64,000 nt of DNA from Lamellibrachia columna (GCA_963662155.1 OY759269.1:1311501-1375500), one strand, 5' to 3'; positions 10,557 through 22,466 are shown, numbered from the stretch's first letter. A program made the numbers and translations. Notes: a model not told the origin generated them from the letters alone.

Positions 10557-11160
10557 GCAACTGACGAACTGATCAATCAAATCACAGACGCTATGAAAGA
10601 CGAAAACGTTGTTGCATATATTGCGACTAAAATGGCAGATCTTGTATCGATGAAAATGAACAAGCGGTTGAACAGCCTAGAAAAAGCTCTGTCCGAAAAA
10701 GAGTGTAAGATAAAGCATCTCGAAGAGAAAACTACGCACTTCGAATCCAAGCTTGACGACCTAGAGCTGTACAGCCAAAGAAACTCAGTACGAATCAGTG
10801 AAAACGGTGAAGACATTGAGAACATTATAACAACCGTGCCGGACGATATGAAAGTGAGTGATAAAATAAAACTAAAATACATCAATCGAGCGCATCGAAT
10901 TAGTCCGCGAGTTTCATTGACGAATAAAATGCACTCGCGACAAATCATCGTTCAATTCCGGGATTACAAAACTAAGAGCGTCTTCATCAAAGAGAGAAAA
11001 ACACTACGTACGAAACGCCCGAACGTAAACGTCGCTGAAGACTTAACCTAAAGAGGACACGCCTCTTCTATCTCACACGAAATATGAAGAAACAACACAC
11101 CATCCTAGACTGTTAGACTTACGACGGACGGATTGTCATCAAAGACCAGCAATAAGAACA
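10557..11160 (+). pseudogene. ORF1p-like nucleic-acid-binding protein remnant of the L2-like element
   Basis: The open frame from ATG 10593 to a stop at 11049 (upstream sequence also in frame) encodes a charged helical region with heptad character (KRLNSLEKAL, KIKHLEEK) followed by LDDLELYSQRNSVRI, INRAHRI, RQIIVQFRDYKTKSVF and NVAEDLT. That order (coiled coil, then Q/RRN, then a H-R-I and IIV-F-Y strand region, then EDL) is typical of ORF1 proteins of non-LTR elements that coat the element's RNA. After 11049 the sequence continues in another frame with LFYLTRNMKKQHTI and TYDGRIVIKD, the usual C-terminal end, so the copy is frameshifted. Confidence 0.7.
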
Positions 11161-11389
11161 GTCAGCAGCGAAGACGAACTGAACACATTGTAGATGTTAA
11201 CCACTGTCCGCCAAAATCAAGGGGCCCACTTACTCACTGGTTAGTAACCTACCCCGAATTATGTTTCTACGTAATTATGTGTGTTACCCAGTATATAGAT
11301 TCTACAAGTTGCCGTATAATCATGTATGCCATTAACATATATGTACACGTTACATATAAAATATGTCTATGAATGTAATTAATTATGAT

Positions 11390-11930
11390 TGATATCAACA
11401 ATTTGCCCATCAGTACACCATTGTCTGTAGGCTATGAGCCTGATTATGAAAATGGTGTTGCAAATATAGATTCGGATTGTAATTTCTTCAAAACACTCAA
11501 CCCTATATTTACCTCTGAATACAACCTTGAAAGTGATATAAATTAAATAATCAAATATAACGATGACTATGCTAAGAAAGGAAATAGCAGAATACTGGTT
11601 GGAGTAATCTACAGACCACCTAATAGAAATATTAATGTCTTCACAGAACACATACTTAATATTTTACAAACATTAAAAGCTGAATTTATATATATATATA
11701 TATATATAATGGGCGATTTTAATATTAATTTACTGAATTATGATCACCACACAGAAACTCGTGATTATGTAGATACAATGTTCTCGAATACATGTTTACC
11801 TGTGAGCACAAAGTCTACCAGAATAACACCAACTTCAGCTACATTAATAAACAATATTTACAGCAACGACTTACTTGGTGAATATACTAAAATGCAAGGA
11901 ATAATATATAACTAAATAATAATACAAAGG
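11390..11930 (+). pseudogene. Endonuclease remnant of the L2-like element
   Basis: GVIYRPPNRNINVF and MGDFNINLLNYDHH carry endonuclease signatures, and TRITPTSATLINNIY matches the region just before the SDH motif. The earlier NARS/ETW/GGGV half is missing: the reading jumps from NLESDIN-stop to NDDYAKKG, indicating an internal deletion of several hundred bases. A (TA)n run at 11687-11707 sits in frame between LKAEF and MGDFN. Confidence 0.75.
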
Positions 11931-11939
11931 ATGATACAA

Positions 11940-12470
11940 TAACAGAGACTAGATTATATAACGATCACACTTTCAGATGTATTGTAGATAAAATAGTTTG
12001 GGGTGATGTTTATGTATATCAGGATCCTGAAGAAAGCTACAAGATGTTCTTCAATAAAATAACAGAGGCATATGATAAAGCATTCCCACTTGTTAAAAAT
12101 AAACCAGAAGAGAGAAATACAAACCCTGGATTACCAAAGGGTTTAAAGAATCCATCCAAATATAAAATAAATTATACAAGAATTATCTGAATATACCTAC
12201 AGTATTTAATGAAACCAATTAAAAAAAATATATATATATATATAAATAAATTAAATAAACTTATTGCAGAAACGTACCATTGTCATAAGGAGTTTCACAA
12301 ACATAGAGGTAATTTACAAAAAATGTGGCAAATACTGAAGGACATTATAGGCAAAAAGACTGTATCCTTATATCATCGAGAATTCCTAGTTGATGACAAA
12401 ATTATTCAAAACAAAAAGCTGATTGCTGATAAGTTTAATGATTGTTTCACAAACACAAAAATTTTAAAGT
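11940..12470 (+). pseudogene. Endonuclease-RT linker remnant of the L2-like element
   Basis: The 87-codon frame at 12209-12472 reads NKLNKLIAETYHCHKEF and LQKMWQILKDIIGKK, the conserved linker before the RT domain. A short (TA)n run at 12227-12243 interrupts the region before it. Broken in frame relative to both neighbours. Confidence 0.7.
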
Positions 12471-12571
12471 AGTAGTTTTGGTTGGGATGGCATCAAATCT
12501 AATATTATTAAGCAGACATATTCTAAGATGCTTGAACCATTATGCCATATTATAAATTTATCATTTGTTAA

Positions 12572-13203
12572 ATAAAAGTGTACTTTCGTTTAACCTAGTG
12601 TCATGGTATGGAAATTTGTCTGTCAAGAACAAAGCAAGGCTGGCTCGGGTGGTCAACCAGGTTGGCTCGGGTGGTCAACTAGGCTGGCTCAGGTGGTCAA
12701 CCAGGCTGGCTCGGGTGGTCAACCAGGTGAGCAAAATTGTTGGTATCAAATAACTGCAGCTGTGTGATCTTTATCAGCTTTGAGAAGGGAAGCTGTTCAA
12801 ATTCACAATGATTCCACTCATCCACTCAATTCTGCTTTTGAAACTCACAGTCTTTGAAAGACTCAGAATGCCCCTGGCATGCAAAAACTGTTACAAGAGA
12901 TCTTTTGTTCCATCAGCCATAAGCATATTGAATTCTAGTGCCTGAACTTGCTGTTGTATATCATGTCCAAGGAAGTCAGCTGATTAAATGAGCAATTGTG
13001 TGTGTACATGTGTGTGCTGAAATTGAATTGATGGGATAACAATGATGTACAGTACTCACAAACATGTTTTATGTTTTATTTGTCTCGTATATTAATTATT
13101 TGTCTTATTGGTTATACTTTAACAGTGTGAGCCCAAAGGAAAATTTCCATTTTATGTGATACATTTAATGGACAATAAAGGTCTTAAATTTTCTATTTTT
13201 TAA
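12572..13203 (+). mobile_element. Nested 632-bp retroelement 3' fragment inside the L2-like RT
   Basis: Splits the RT at TTTGTTAA/..TTAACGG, with TTAA at both ends. It contains HPLNSAFE, MPLACKNCYKRSF and VPSAISILNS, spread over shifted frames, which resemble the final residues of some non-LTR ORF2 proteins, and ends with GGACAATAAAGGTCTTAAA. A small 23-bp tandem (GGCTGGCTCGGGTGGTCAAC, four copies) lies at 12638-12727. Confidence 0.6.
12638..12727. repeat. 23-bp minisatellite, 4 copies
   Basis: Unit GGCTGGCTCGGGTGGTCAAC plus CAG, four near-identical copies inside the nested fragment. Confidence 0.93.
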
Positions 13204-14225
13204 CGGATATGTACCAGATCAACTCAAAATAGCCAATGTAGTTCCAATTTTTAAAAATGGAAATGCTAAACTTATGACAAACTACAGACCCATCTCTGTG
13301 CTGCCAGTATTTTCAAAGATTTTTGAAAGACTAATGTACATTAAGTTAACCAAATATGTCACTAAAAACAACATCTTGTCTAACTCTCAATTTGGATTTA
13401 AAAATGGTCATTCTACATACATGGCTTTAACAATACTAATTAACAAAATAACCAAAGCTATTGATAAAAAAAACATACAATTGGACTATTTCTAGATTTT
13501 GCTAAAGCTTTTGACACTGTTAACCATAACATCTTACTAACAACATTAGCTCATTATGGAATTAGTGGTAATGAGCTCCAGTGGATTCAAAATTATCTAG
13601 CTAAAAGAAAACAAACAGTAATATTTCATGGGACTAACTCTGCTCTAAAAAATATAATATGTGGTGTACCACAAGGTTCAATTCTGGGGCCTTTACTATT
13701 TCTCATAGACATAAATGATCTAAGTGCTGTATCTCAAGTTACATTTCCTATTATGTCTGCAGATGGTAAACATTTCTTCATACAAGGGGAAAACTGGGAA
13801 AAAATGGAAAATGATTTAAACATTGAATAAAAAAGCTAACAATATGGCTTAACACAAATAAACTTTCATTAAACATCCAAAAAACACATACAATGACCTT
13901 TAGCAATACTCACAGCATACGAACCAGACATAATAAAATCTACATAGATGGGACAGAAATAGATACTGTAAATAAAACAAAAATGTCTAGGAATTGTAAT
14001 AGAGAACAAACTAAACTGGAGGAACATATAAAACATATGTAACAAAATATCAAAGAGTATTGGCATCATTAATAAGGTAACAATAAATAAGCTGGCCAAG
14101 AAAACACTGAGAAACTTATATTATACTTTTATTTATCCATACATCACTTATTGTAATATAGTATGGGGAAGAGCTCCGAAGATATACTTGTCTAAATTCA
14201 TGTATTACAGAAAAGATTAGTACGT
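13204..14225 (+). pseudogene. Reverse transcriptase remnant of the L2-like element
   Basis: PDQLKIANVVPIF, NYRPISVLPVFSKIFERLM, SQFGFKNGHSTYMAL, LDFAKAFDTVNHNILL (motif A), GVPQGSILGPLLFL (motif B). Motif C reads MSADGK instead of FADDT: the second catalytic Asp is Gly, so the enzyme is inactive. A frame change occurs at about 13490 within motif A. Thumb sequence follows with WLNTNKLSLNIQKTHTMTF and ends at LVR before copy C. Confidence 0.85.
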
Positions 14226-14896
14226 AAGTTTCAGAGCAGTGTGGTATTGCAGCTTCAAAGGGTAATCAAATTCTTGGATTGATTAGAAGAAACATAACAT
14301 ACAAGGGAAAAAAGTTAATTATACCTCTTTATAAAGCAATAGTTAGACCTCATTTAGAATACTGTATACAAGCATGGAGACCATATCGTAAGAAGGATAT
14401 AGATACGCTTGAACGCATACAAAGGAGAGCAACTAAAATGATTCCAGAACTGAGAGACCTTAGTTATGAAGAACGCCTGAAAGAATGTGGTTTAACAACT
14501 CTAGAGACAAGGAGGTTAAGAGGAGATCAGATTGAAGTTTTTAAGATATTGAATGGGTATGAAAATATTGATAGAAATATGTTTTTCTCACTCAAGAAGG
14601 ATAGCAGAACTAGAGGACATGAGGTAAAATTAGTAAAGGATCAATGTAGATTGGACATCAGGAAGCACTCGTTCTCACAGAGGACAATAAATGAATGGAA
14701 CAAATTGTCAACAGATTGTGTAACTGCTAGCAGCGTGAATATGTTTAAAAACAAGGTTGACACATATCTCAGGAGGGCGGGCTATAAGTAGATGAACATT
14801 GTTGGACTCTCGATAAGCCAATGGCTTCCTTGTCCACTTGCCATCTGGGCCTTTGGCTTGGATGGCAAATCTTGTTAAAATCTTGTTAAATCTTGT
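14226..14896 (+). mobile_element. CR1-type element copy C (3' end, inserted in the L2-like element)
   Basis: Begins at AAGTTTCAGAGCAG within the thumb region and carries an intact C-terminal ORF2 segment, 170 codons from 14279 to 14791, nearly identical to copy A. It continues through the same 3' UTR and ends with ATCTTGTTAA-type repeats at 14896. L2-like sequence resumes at 14897 in frame with that before 14226. No clear target-site duplication (at most GTA). Confidence 0.93.
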
Positions 14897-15235
14897 ATAA
14901 TTAGTCAAGTGGGATTCAGAAATCACACTCAGCCATTGTTTAAATAACAACAAATTATGAACGTTTATCAAGTAAACAAATACATATGTTGTGACTTTAT
15001 GTATAAACACAAACAGGGGTATGTCACCAGAAATATTCAATAACATGGTAACTTTAAACGTCTCTCCACATAGCCATAACACGTGGAAGGAAACATTAAT
15101 AAAATACCCTATTGCTATGCAAAAATCAGGCAAAATACATTGGCATATACTGGTTCCAAATATTGGAATACTATAGTGATAAAGAATCATCTTGAAGATT
15201 ATACTTCACTTCAAACGTATATGTACTTATTGTAA
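14897..15235 (+). pseudogene. C-terminal end of the L2-like ORF2 after copy C
   Basis: Reads IISQVGFRNHTQPLF, then FMYKHKQGYVTRNIQ and, in a shifted frame, GSKYWNTIVIKNHLEDYTSL, the standard closing motifs of L2-type ORF2 proteins. This shows that the element on both sides of copy C is one unit. Confidence 0.75.
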
Positions 15236-15904
15236 ACAATTTATATTGTGAAGTGAATACTGTGTTGCATAATAACCTCGTTATTGATATATTACACTAC
15301 ATAGTTGTGGCTATGTGCCGTTGTAAGCGGTTGAATTATATTATATATTACTGTGGTAAACTTGTAGTATAACTGTCAACTCGTGAATGAGGTACGTCAT
15401 CAAATGTGATACATATAGAGATGTCCTAGTGTACTTCAATATTGTTACACTGCACTTGTTCTAACAGTTCTGCACTACTGCACGATGCACTGTGTATTAA
15501 TGAATTATTTAAACAAGGAGTTTTAAGCTATATTGCTTCTTTTCCATTGTCTTCGTTGATATATGCTATGCATCACGTGTATATTAACTGTAACATGAAG
15601 ACAATAGATCATTATCATTACTTATATGAATGTACGTCAGAGATTGTTTGACCAATGTGTTCAGCTGTTTGGTACTTTTATTAGCCGGCTGTCTGACCCC
15701 AGGTTTTCACTCTAGATCACCGCTGGTCAGTTTGGAGGGCTATTTATAAAGTGCTGTGCGGCTACAGCCGTTTCTACGTCGTCGCAGGGAGTAGTGATTA
15801 GCGGTTATAGCCTCGCGGAAACGAGTAATCGGTGTTTGTCAAGGCGTCTTTGGGTATGTGACGTCAGCACTGCCGCATGTATTCGGTTGCAGTCGGGTTT
15901 TCAC
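15236..15904. other. Single-copy region, possible L2 3' flank
   Basis: AT-rich sequence at first, mixed later; no gene or repeat recognised. The 3' border of the L2-like element cannot be placed. Confidence 0.4.
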
Positions 15905-15970
15905 TTAATGTATATGATATGATATGCAATGATATGATATGATAATGATATGATATGATAACGATATGCA
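15905..15970. repeat. GATAT/ATGATAT short tandem repeat
   Basis: ATATGATATGATAATG-like units, irregular, about 65 bp. A second short repeat of AACATCTCGC follows at about 16028-16088. Confidence 0.85.
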
Positions 15971-16104
15971 AGAATTTACAATCAAAACACTCGAGTTTAG
16001 TGTATATATAGAGATTGGTGACGCACAACATCTCGCAACACCCTGCAACATCTCGCGACGTATCGAAACACCTCGCAACATCTCGCGATTACCAAAAGTT
16101 GTGC

Positions 16105-16860
16105 TACTAATGTTGTTTAATGGGTCAAAAAGCAAATTACTGGTGTACAACAAGAAGGATGCTGATCCGCATTGTGAAATAAATGGTACAGATGTTTCTA
16201 CATGTGAGAAAACTATACATCTTGGAAATGTACTTAGCACAACCGATAAGTATGAAATGGTGTTTGATGGTATCAAGACATTTAACTAAGGCCACTGTGG
16301 CATGACAGTGTTAACAAGATGTGCATACAGTGGCGTAATGCATTGCGTAAGGTATGGAAGCTACCATATGCTTCCCACAGAGATTTAGTACCATTAATTG
16401 CTGAATGTGTACCTTTAGATGTGGCTTTGGTCTTTAGGTTTATGAAGTTTTACAGAACAGTAGTCTTGTCAGATAACATGGTTGTTAATTATATTGCAAA
16501 TACAATGGCATTTGCTTATAGGTCAACTATGGGCCAGAATGTAAGACACATTATGTCCAAATATAACATGACCCACCATGAACTGTTGTATATACTTATG
16601 AGTGCTATTAAGCATAAATGTAAAGAAATGTGGAATATCAATGTCAATGCTACAAACTATGACAATGCAAACATGATTTGTGAATTGGTTGAAATGAAAG
16701 ATTGTAACAATGACGATGTTTTAAATAAGGAAGAATGTAATGCTGTGAATTCATATCTCAGCACAATATAATTTGTTTTCTAGCTGCTATTTCTAACTTA
16801 CAATTTGTTTATTATGTACATGTTTGTGGATCTTGAGTCCGAATAAAGATGATAATACTA
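16105..16860 (+). mobile_element. 3' fragment of another non-LTR retrotransposon
   Basis: Two frames: LFNGSKSKLLVYNKK with INGTDVSTCEKTIHLGNVLS (16108-16289), and CIQWRNALRKVWKLPYASHR, PLIAECVPLDVALVFRFMKF (16319-16771). The W-R-x-x-L-R-x-V-W-x-L-P motif is the known C-terminal signature of several non-LTR ORF2 proteins. A deletion joins the two parts near 16300. AATAAA at 16842 and GATGATAATA just after mark the 3' end. Not the same family as the CR1 or L2-like copies; clade not assigned. Confidence 0.75.
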
Positions 16861-17059
16861 ATGTTGTGCACGTTGGGGTAGCGAGAAAGGCTCAGGGAGG
16901 CGGCCAGGGGAAACAAGACACAATACAGACAGTGGGGGGACGAAGGGGAAGATGGGATGATTGGAAGGGGAAGCGATGGGAAGTAGGCGCAAGGTGGAGG
17001 TTGTGTTGCAGGTGTTCCACAGAGAAGAACACGATAATAACCGTCTTCATCCTCTGGCG

Positions 17060-20000
17060 ACTGAGGCGACGTACGAACGGGAAAGGCACAGCAGGGAAAG
17101 GCGTCGCATGGACGGGAAAGGCACAGCAGGGAAAGGCGTCGCATGGACTGGAAAGGCACAGCCGGGAAAGGCGACGCGCGGACGGGAAAGGCACAGCAGG
17201 GAAAGGCGTCGCACGGACGGGAAAGGCACAGCCGGGAAAGGCGACGCACGGACGGGGAAGGCACAACAGGGAAAAGCGACGCATGGGCGGGGAAGGCACA
17301 GCAGGGAAAGGCGTTGCATGGACGGGAAAGGCACAGAAAAGAAAGGCGTCGCATGGACGGGAAAGGCACAGCCGGGAAAGGCGACGCACGGACGGGGAAA
17401 GCACAGCCGGGAAAGGCGACGCATGGACGGGAAAAGCACAGCAGGGAAAGGCGTCGCATGGACGGGAAAGGCACAGCAGGGAAAGGCGACGCACGGACGG
17501 GAAAGGCACAGCAGGGAAAGGCGTCGCATAGACGGGAAAGGCACAGCAGGGAAAGGCGACGCACGAACGGGAAAGGCACAGCAGGGAAAGGCGACGCACG
17601 GACGGGAAAGGCACAGCAGGGAAATGCGACGCACGGACGGGAAAGGCACAGCAGGGAAAGGCGTCGCATGGACGGGAAAGACACAGCAGGGAAAGGCGAC
17701 GCACGAACGGGAAAGGCGACGCACGGACGGGAAAGGCACAGCAGGGAAAGACGACGCACGGACGGGAGAGGCACAGCAGGGAAAGGCGTCGCATGGACGG
17801 GAAAGGCACAGCAGGGAAAGGCGTCGCATGGACGGGAAAGGCACAGCAGGGAAATGCGTCGCATGGACGGGAAAGGCACAGCAGGGAAAGGCGTCACATG
17901 GACGGGAAAGGCACAGCAGGGACAGGCGTCGCATGGACACGGGAAAGGCACAGCAGGGAAAGGCGTCGCATGGACAGGAAAGGCACAGCAGGGAAAGGCG
18001 TCGCATGGACGGGAAAGGCACAGCAGGGAAAGGCGTCGCATGGACGGGAAAGGCACAGCAGGGAAAGGCGACGCACGGACGGGAAAGGCACAGCAGGGAA
18101 AGGCGTCGCATGGACGGGAAAGGCACAGCAGGGAAAGGCGTCGCTTGGACGGGAAGGAAACAGCAGTGAAATGAGTCGCATTGACGGGAAGGGCACAGCA
18201 GGGAAAGGCGTCGCATGGACGGGAAGGAAACAGCAGTGAATGGAGTCGCATTGACGGGAAGGGCACAGCAGGGAAAGGCGTCGCATGGACGGGAAGGAAA
18301 CAGCAGTGAATGGAGTCGCATTGACGGGAAGGGCACAGCAGGGAAAGGCGTCGCATGGACGGGAAGGAAACAGCAGTGAATGGAGTCGCATTGACGGGAA
18401 GGGCACAGCAGGGAAAGGCGTCGCATGGACGGGAAGGAAACAGCAGTGAATGGAGTCGCATTGACGGGAAGGGCACAGCAGGGAAAGGCGTCGAATGGAC
18501 GGGAAGGAAACAGCAATGAATGGAGTCGCATTGACATGAAGGGCACAGCAGGGAAAGGCGTCGCATGGACGGGAAAGGCACAGCAGGGAAAGGCGACGCA
18601 CGGACGGGAAAGGCACAGCAGGGAAAGGCGACGCACGGACGGGAAAGGCACAGCAGGGAAATGCGACGCACGGACGGGAAAGGCACAGCAGGGAAAGGCG
18701 TCGCATGGACGGGAAAGACACAGCAGGGAAAGGCGACGCACGAACGGGAAAGGCGACGCACGGACGGGAAAGGCACAGCAGGGAAAGACGACGCACGGAC
18801 GGGAGAGGCACAGCAGGGAAAGGCGTCGCATGGACGGGAAAGGCACAGCAGGGAAAGGCGTCGCATGGACGGGAAAGGCACAGCAGGGAAATGCGTCGCA
18901 TGGACGGGAAAGGCACAGCAGGGAAAGGCGTCACATGGACGGGAAAGGCACAGCAGGGACAGGCGTCGCATGGACACGGGAAAGGCACAGCAGGGAAAGG
19001 CGTCGCATGGACAGGAAAGGCACAGCAGGGAAAGGCGTCGCATGGACGGGAAAGGCACAGCAGGGAAAGGCGTCGCATGGACGGGAAAGGCACAGCAGGG
19101 AAAGGCGACGCACGGACGGGAAAGGCACAGCAGGGAAAGGCGTCGCATGGACGGGAAAGGCACAGCAGGGAAAGGCGTCGCTTGGACGGGAAGGAAACAG
19201 CAGTGAAATGAGTCGCATTGACGGGAAGGGCACAGCAGGGAAAGGCGTCGCATGGACGGGAAGGAAACAGCAGTGAATGGAGTCGCATTGACGGGAAGGG
19301 CACAGCAGGGAAAGGCGTCGCATGGACGGGAAGGAAACAGCAGTGAATGGAGTCGCATTGACGGGAAGGGCACAGCAGGGAAAGGCGTCGCATGGACGGG
19401 AAGGAAACAGCAGTGAATGGAGTCGCATTGACGGGAAGGGCACAGCAGGGAAAGGCGTCGCATGGACGGGAAGGAAACAGCAGTGAATGGAGTCGCATTG
19501 ACGGGAAGGGCACAGCAGGGAAAGGCGTCGAATGGACGGGAAGGAAACAGCAATGAATGGAGTCGCATTGACATGAAGGGCACAGCAGGGAAAGGCGTCG
19601 CATGGACGGGAAAGGCACAGCAGGGAAAGGCGTCGCTTGGACGGGAAGGAAACAGCAGTGAATGGAGTCGCATTGACGGGAAGGGCACAGCAGGGAAAGA
19701 CGTCGTATGGACGGGAAGGAAACAGCAGTGAATGGAGTCGCATTGACGGAAAGGGCACAGCAGGGAAAGGCGTCGCATGGACGGGAAGGAAACAGCAGTG
19801 AATGGAGTCGCATTGACGGGAAGGGCACAGCAGGGAAAGGCGTCGCTTGGACGGGAAGGAAACAACAATGAAATGAGTCGCATTGACGGGAAGGGCACAG
19901 CAGGGAAAGGCGTCGCATGGACGGGAAGGAAACAGCAGTGAATGGAGTCGCATTGACGGGAAGGGCACAGCAGGGAAAGGCGTCGTATGGACGGGAAGGA

Positions 20001-20652
20001 AACAGCAGTGAAAGGAGTCGCATTGACGGGAAGGGCACAGCAGGGAAAGGCGTCGCATGGACGGGAAAGAAACAGCAGTGAATGGAGTCGCATTGACGGG
20101 AAGGGCACAGCAGGGAAAGGCGTCGCATGGACGGGAAGGAAACAGCAGTGAATGGAGTCGCATTGACGGGAAGGGCACAGCAGGGAAAGGCGTCGAATGG
20201 ACGTGAAGGAAACAGCAGTGAATGGAGTCGCATTGACGGGAAGGGCAGAGCAGGGAAAAGCGTCGAATGGACGGGAAGGAAACAGCAATGAATGGAGTCG
20301 CATGGACGGGAAGGGCACAGCAGGGAAAGGCGTCGTATGGACTGGAAAGAAACAGCAGTGAATGGAGTCGCATTGACGGGAAGGGCACAGCAGGGAAAGA
20401 CGTCGTATGGACGGGAAGGAAACAGCAGTGAATCGAGTCGCATTGACGGGAAGGGCACAGCAGGGAAAGGCGTCGAATGGACGGGAAGGAAACAGCAGTG
20501 AATGCAGTCGCATTGACGGGAAGGGCACAGCAGGGAAAGGCGTCGAATGGACGGGAAGGAAACAGCAGTGAATGGAGTCGCATGGACGGGAAGGGCACAG
20601 CAGGGAAAGGCGTCGAATGGACGGGAAGGAAACAGCAGTGAATGGAGTCGCA
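17060..20652. repeat. 35-bp satellite array with 70-bp dimer form, about 102 monomers
   Basis: Monomer A contains GGGAAAGGCACAGCAGGGAA and AGGCGTCGCATGGAC; monomer B contains GGAAACAGCAGTGAATGGAG and TCGCATTGAC. The left part is A-A-A, the right part A-B dimers (70 bp). Landmarks at 17671, 17931, 18171 and 18531 recur at 18708, 18968, 19208 and 19568, all exactly 1037 bp apart: a large tandem duplication within the array. Open frames up to 1238 codons on the - strand and 402 on the + strand occur because the monomer lacks stops in most frames; several overlap in different frames, so I do not call them genes. Confidence 0.97.
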
Positions 20653-20875
20653 TCCCAGTTAGAATGGTGGGTCCGTGGTCGGGGCTAGTTCTTCACTAAT
20701 GTCTTCATGACAAGGAGAGAAACCGATTGACGGGTCGCTTTTTTAATAACTTCCCACGGAGCAGGTGAATTATAACGCCAGGTCGTTCACTTGCCTGGCC
20801 ATGCCCAGTTCTAGTTCTAGTCTTTCCAGGCATCAGTAACGGCTGTCAACGGTCGAAGTGTCGTCGGGGCAGACA
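20653..20875. other. Unique spacer
   Basis: Single-copy sequence after the 35-bp array; nothing recognised. Confidence 0.4.
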
Positions 20876-21030
20876 CTACATACACATAAACGGCACCACA
20901 TTTATGCCACCACATAGCCTGCACCACATAGACGGCACCACATGGACGGTACATACATGCACGTACACGGCACCACATTGACGGCACCACATAGACGGTA
21001 AAAGCACCGCATAGACAGCACCACATAGAC
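20876..21030. repeat. Imperfect 14-16-bp repeat (ACGGCACCACATAG)
   Basis: About ten irregular copies of ACGGCACCACATAGAC-like sequence; degenerate compared with its neighbours. Confidence 0.8.
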
Positions 21031-21256
21031 GAGGACTGCCTTGTGATCGTCAAACGGTGGGTGACGTCACATTTAGTTGGTGTTACGTATGGAGGACTGC
21101 CTTGTGATCGTCAAACAGTGGGTGAAATCACATTTAGTTGGTGTTACGTATGGAGGACTGCCTTGTGATCGTCAAACGGTGGGTGACGTCACATTTAGTT
21201 GGTGTTACGTATGGAGGACTGCCTTGTGATCGTCAAACAGTGGGTGACGTCACACT
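21031..21256. repeat. 61-bp repeat, 4 copies, each with a CRE-like palindrome
   Basis: Copies start at 21031, 21092, 21153 and 21214 with GAGGACTGCCTTGTGATCGT. Three of four contain TGACGTCA (21062, 21184, 21245), the perfect cAMP-response-element palindrome; the second has TGAAATCA. It directly precedes an L2-type fragment. Confidence 0.95.
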
Positions 21257-22139
21257 GTGCATGAAAAACAATAAAACAGACTATCTCCCCGTGCTACCCA
21301 AGATGGCGGCGGTGCTCGTTGTTGACAGTGTAGTACACGTAGGTGATGCGACAATTACTGCTTCACGATATGTTCGTAACCTTGGAGTCATCATAGATAC
21401 ACACCTCGATTTTAAGAAACAGGTGTCAAGCATCGTCAGTGTGTGCGCATTCAAACTCCGCCATATTAATCAGATGAGCCGTTATCTCGCAACAACGACA
21501 AAGGAGCGTGTCGTCAGTGCCATTATTACATCACGGCCTGACTACTGCTATTCCCTTCTATACGACACTACTGTTAACAACATTGCTCGACTTCAGAGAA
21601 TGCACAATTCGGCGGCTAGATTAATCCTACGCCGCTCACGGCTGTTGTAGTGTTTACATATAAAGCTTTGCACGGCGATGCGCCAAAATACCTGTCTGAT
21701 CTTGTGTGCCCAGACACACCAGCAAGAGCCCTGCGCTCTGCCAGCAATAACCTGATAATTGTTCGGCGAACTCATGTCAAAGTTGGGGACAGCTCGTTTG
21801 TGGTCGCCACGGCGACTTTGTCGAATAATCTGCCTAATGACATTAAACTGTCGGTCACTCTCTCTACTTTCAAGGCACGCTTAAAGACTCATTTTATCGA
21901 CTCTCATTCAATCCAACATGGTAGTTCCTGCACTAATTTATTTATTTTATTATGTATTAATATATTTATTTATTAATTATAACTTCATGTACATTATTTC
22001 AGTTATATATATTTACATAGTCTTATTTCTATTTAATTTTAACACCACTGAGCTCTAATTAAGATAACTATTTTTAGCATAGTTAATTACTATATTTATC
22101 TGTATTTTATTAATATTTATTTACATAATTTTAATTAAC

Positions 22140-22180
<41 letters not shown>

Positions 22181-22190
22181 CATACATACG

Positions 22191-22281
<91 letters not shown>

Positions 22282-22466
22282 TAATATATGATTATTATAT
22301 TATATATTATTACACTAGATATATGTTATATTCTTATTTTTACTAGCTTGTATAATGTGTTTGTAAAGAATTGGTTATTTAGCAAGTGTATAACTATTTC
22401 TCTTGTAAAGCGCCACGAACAAATTGGATCTGGCGCTATATCAAATAAAATACATTATTGTTATTA
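21256..22466 (+). mobile_element. L2-type non-LTR 3' fragment with 3' UTR
   Basis: Starts at MKNNKTDYLPV and continues YVRNLGVIIDTHLDFKKQV, RVVSAIITSRPDYCYSLLY, RLQRMHNSAARLILRR. It then jumps, with about 35 residues missing and a stop, to VFTYKALHGDAPKYLSDLV and FKARLKTHFIDSH (frame 21650-21976). This is the thumb and C-terminal domain of L2-type ORF2. The 3' UTR holds a long TA/CATA run and ends with AAAGCGCCACGAAC...GGCGCTATATCAAATAAAATA and TTATTGTTATTATT, the short-repeat tail expected for L2. A different subfamily from the element at 10346-15235. Confidence 0.85.
22142..22278. repeat. (TA)n-(CATA)n-(TA)n microsatellite
   Basis: Compound run inside the 3' UTR of the L2-type fragment. 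Confidence 0.97.

Larger units (their letters stand above)
10346..15235 (+). mobile_element. L2-like non-LTR retrotransposon, degenerate, with two nested insertions
   Basis: Pieces in order on the + strand: ORF1p remnant (10557-11160), endonuclease C-terminal part (11390-11930), linker (11940-12470), RT (12480-12570 plus 13204-13830), thumb and C-terminal region (13830-14225 plus 14897-15235). An insertion at 12572-13203 splits the RT, and CR1 copy C (14226-14896) splits the C-terminal region. Removing either restores the reading (SFV/NGY and LVR/IISQVGF). The endonuclease first half appears deleted near 11545. Several stops and frameshifts show a dead, fairly old copy. The left border is uncertain. 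Confidence 0.8.

Noticed and set aside
12572..13203. TTAA-flanked insert as a piggyBac-type DNA transposon
   Set aside because: No terminal inverted repeats seen; content resembles a non-LTR 3' end, and TTAA may be chance.
16812..20528. 1238-codon open frame on the - strand rich in Pro, Cys and Phe
   Set aside because: It is the stop-free translation of a 35-bp satellite; several other frames on both strands are equally open and units vary without regard to codons.
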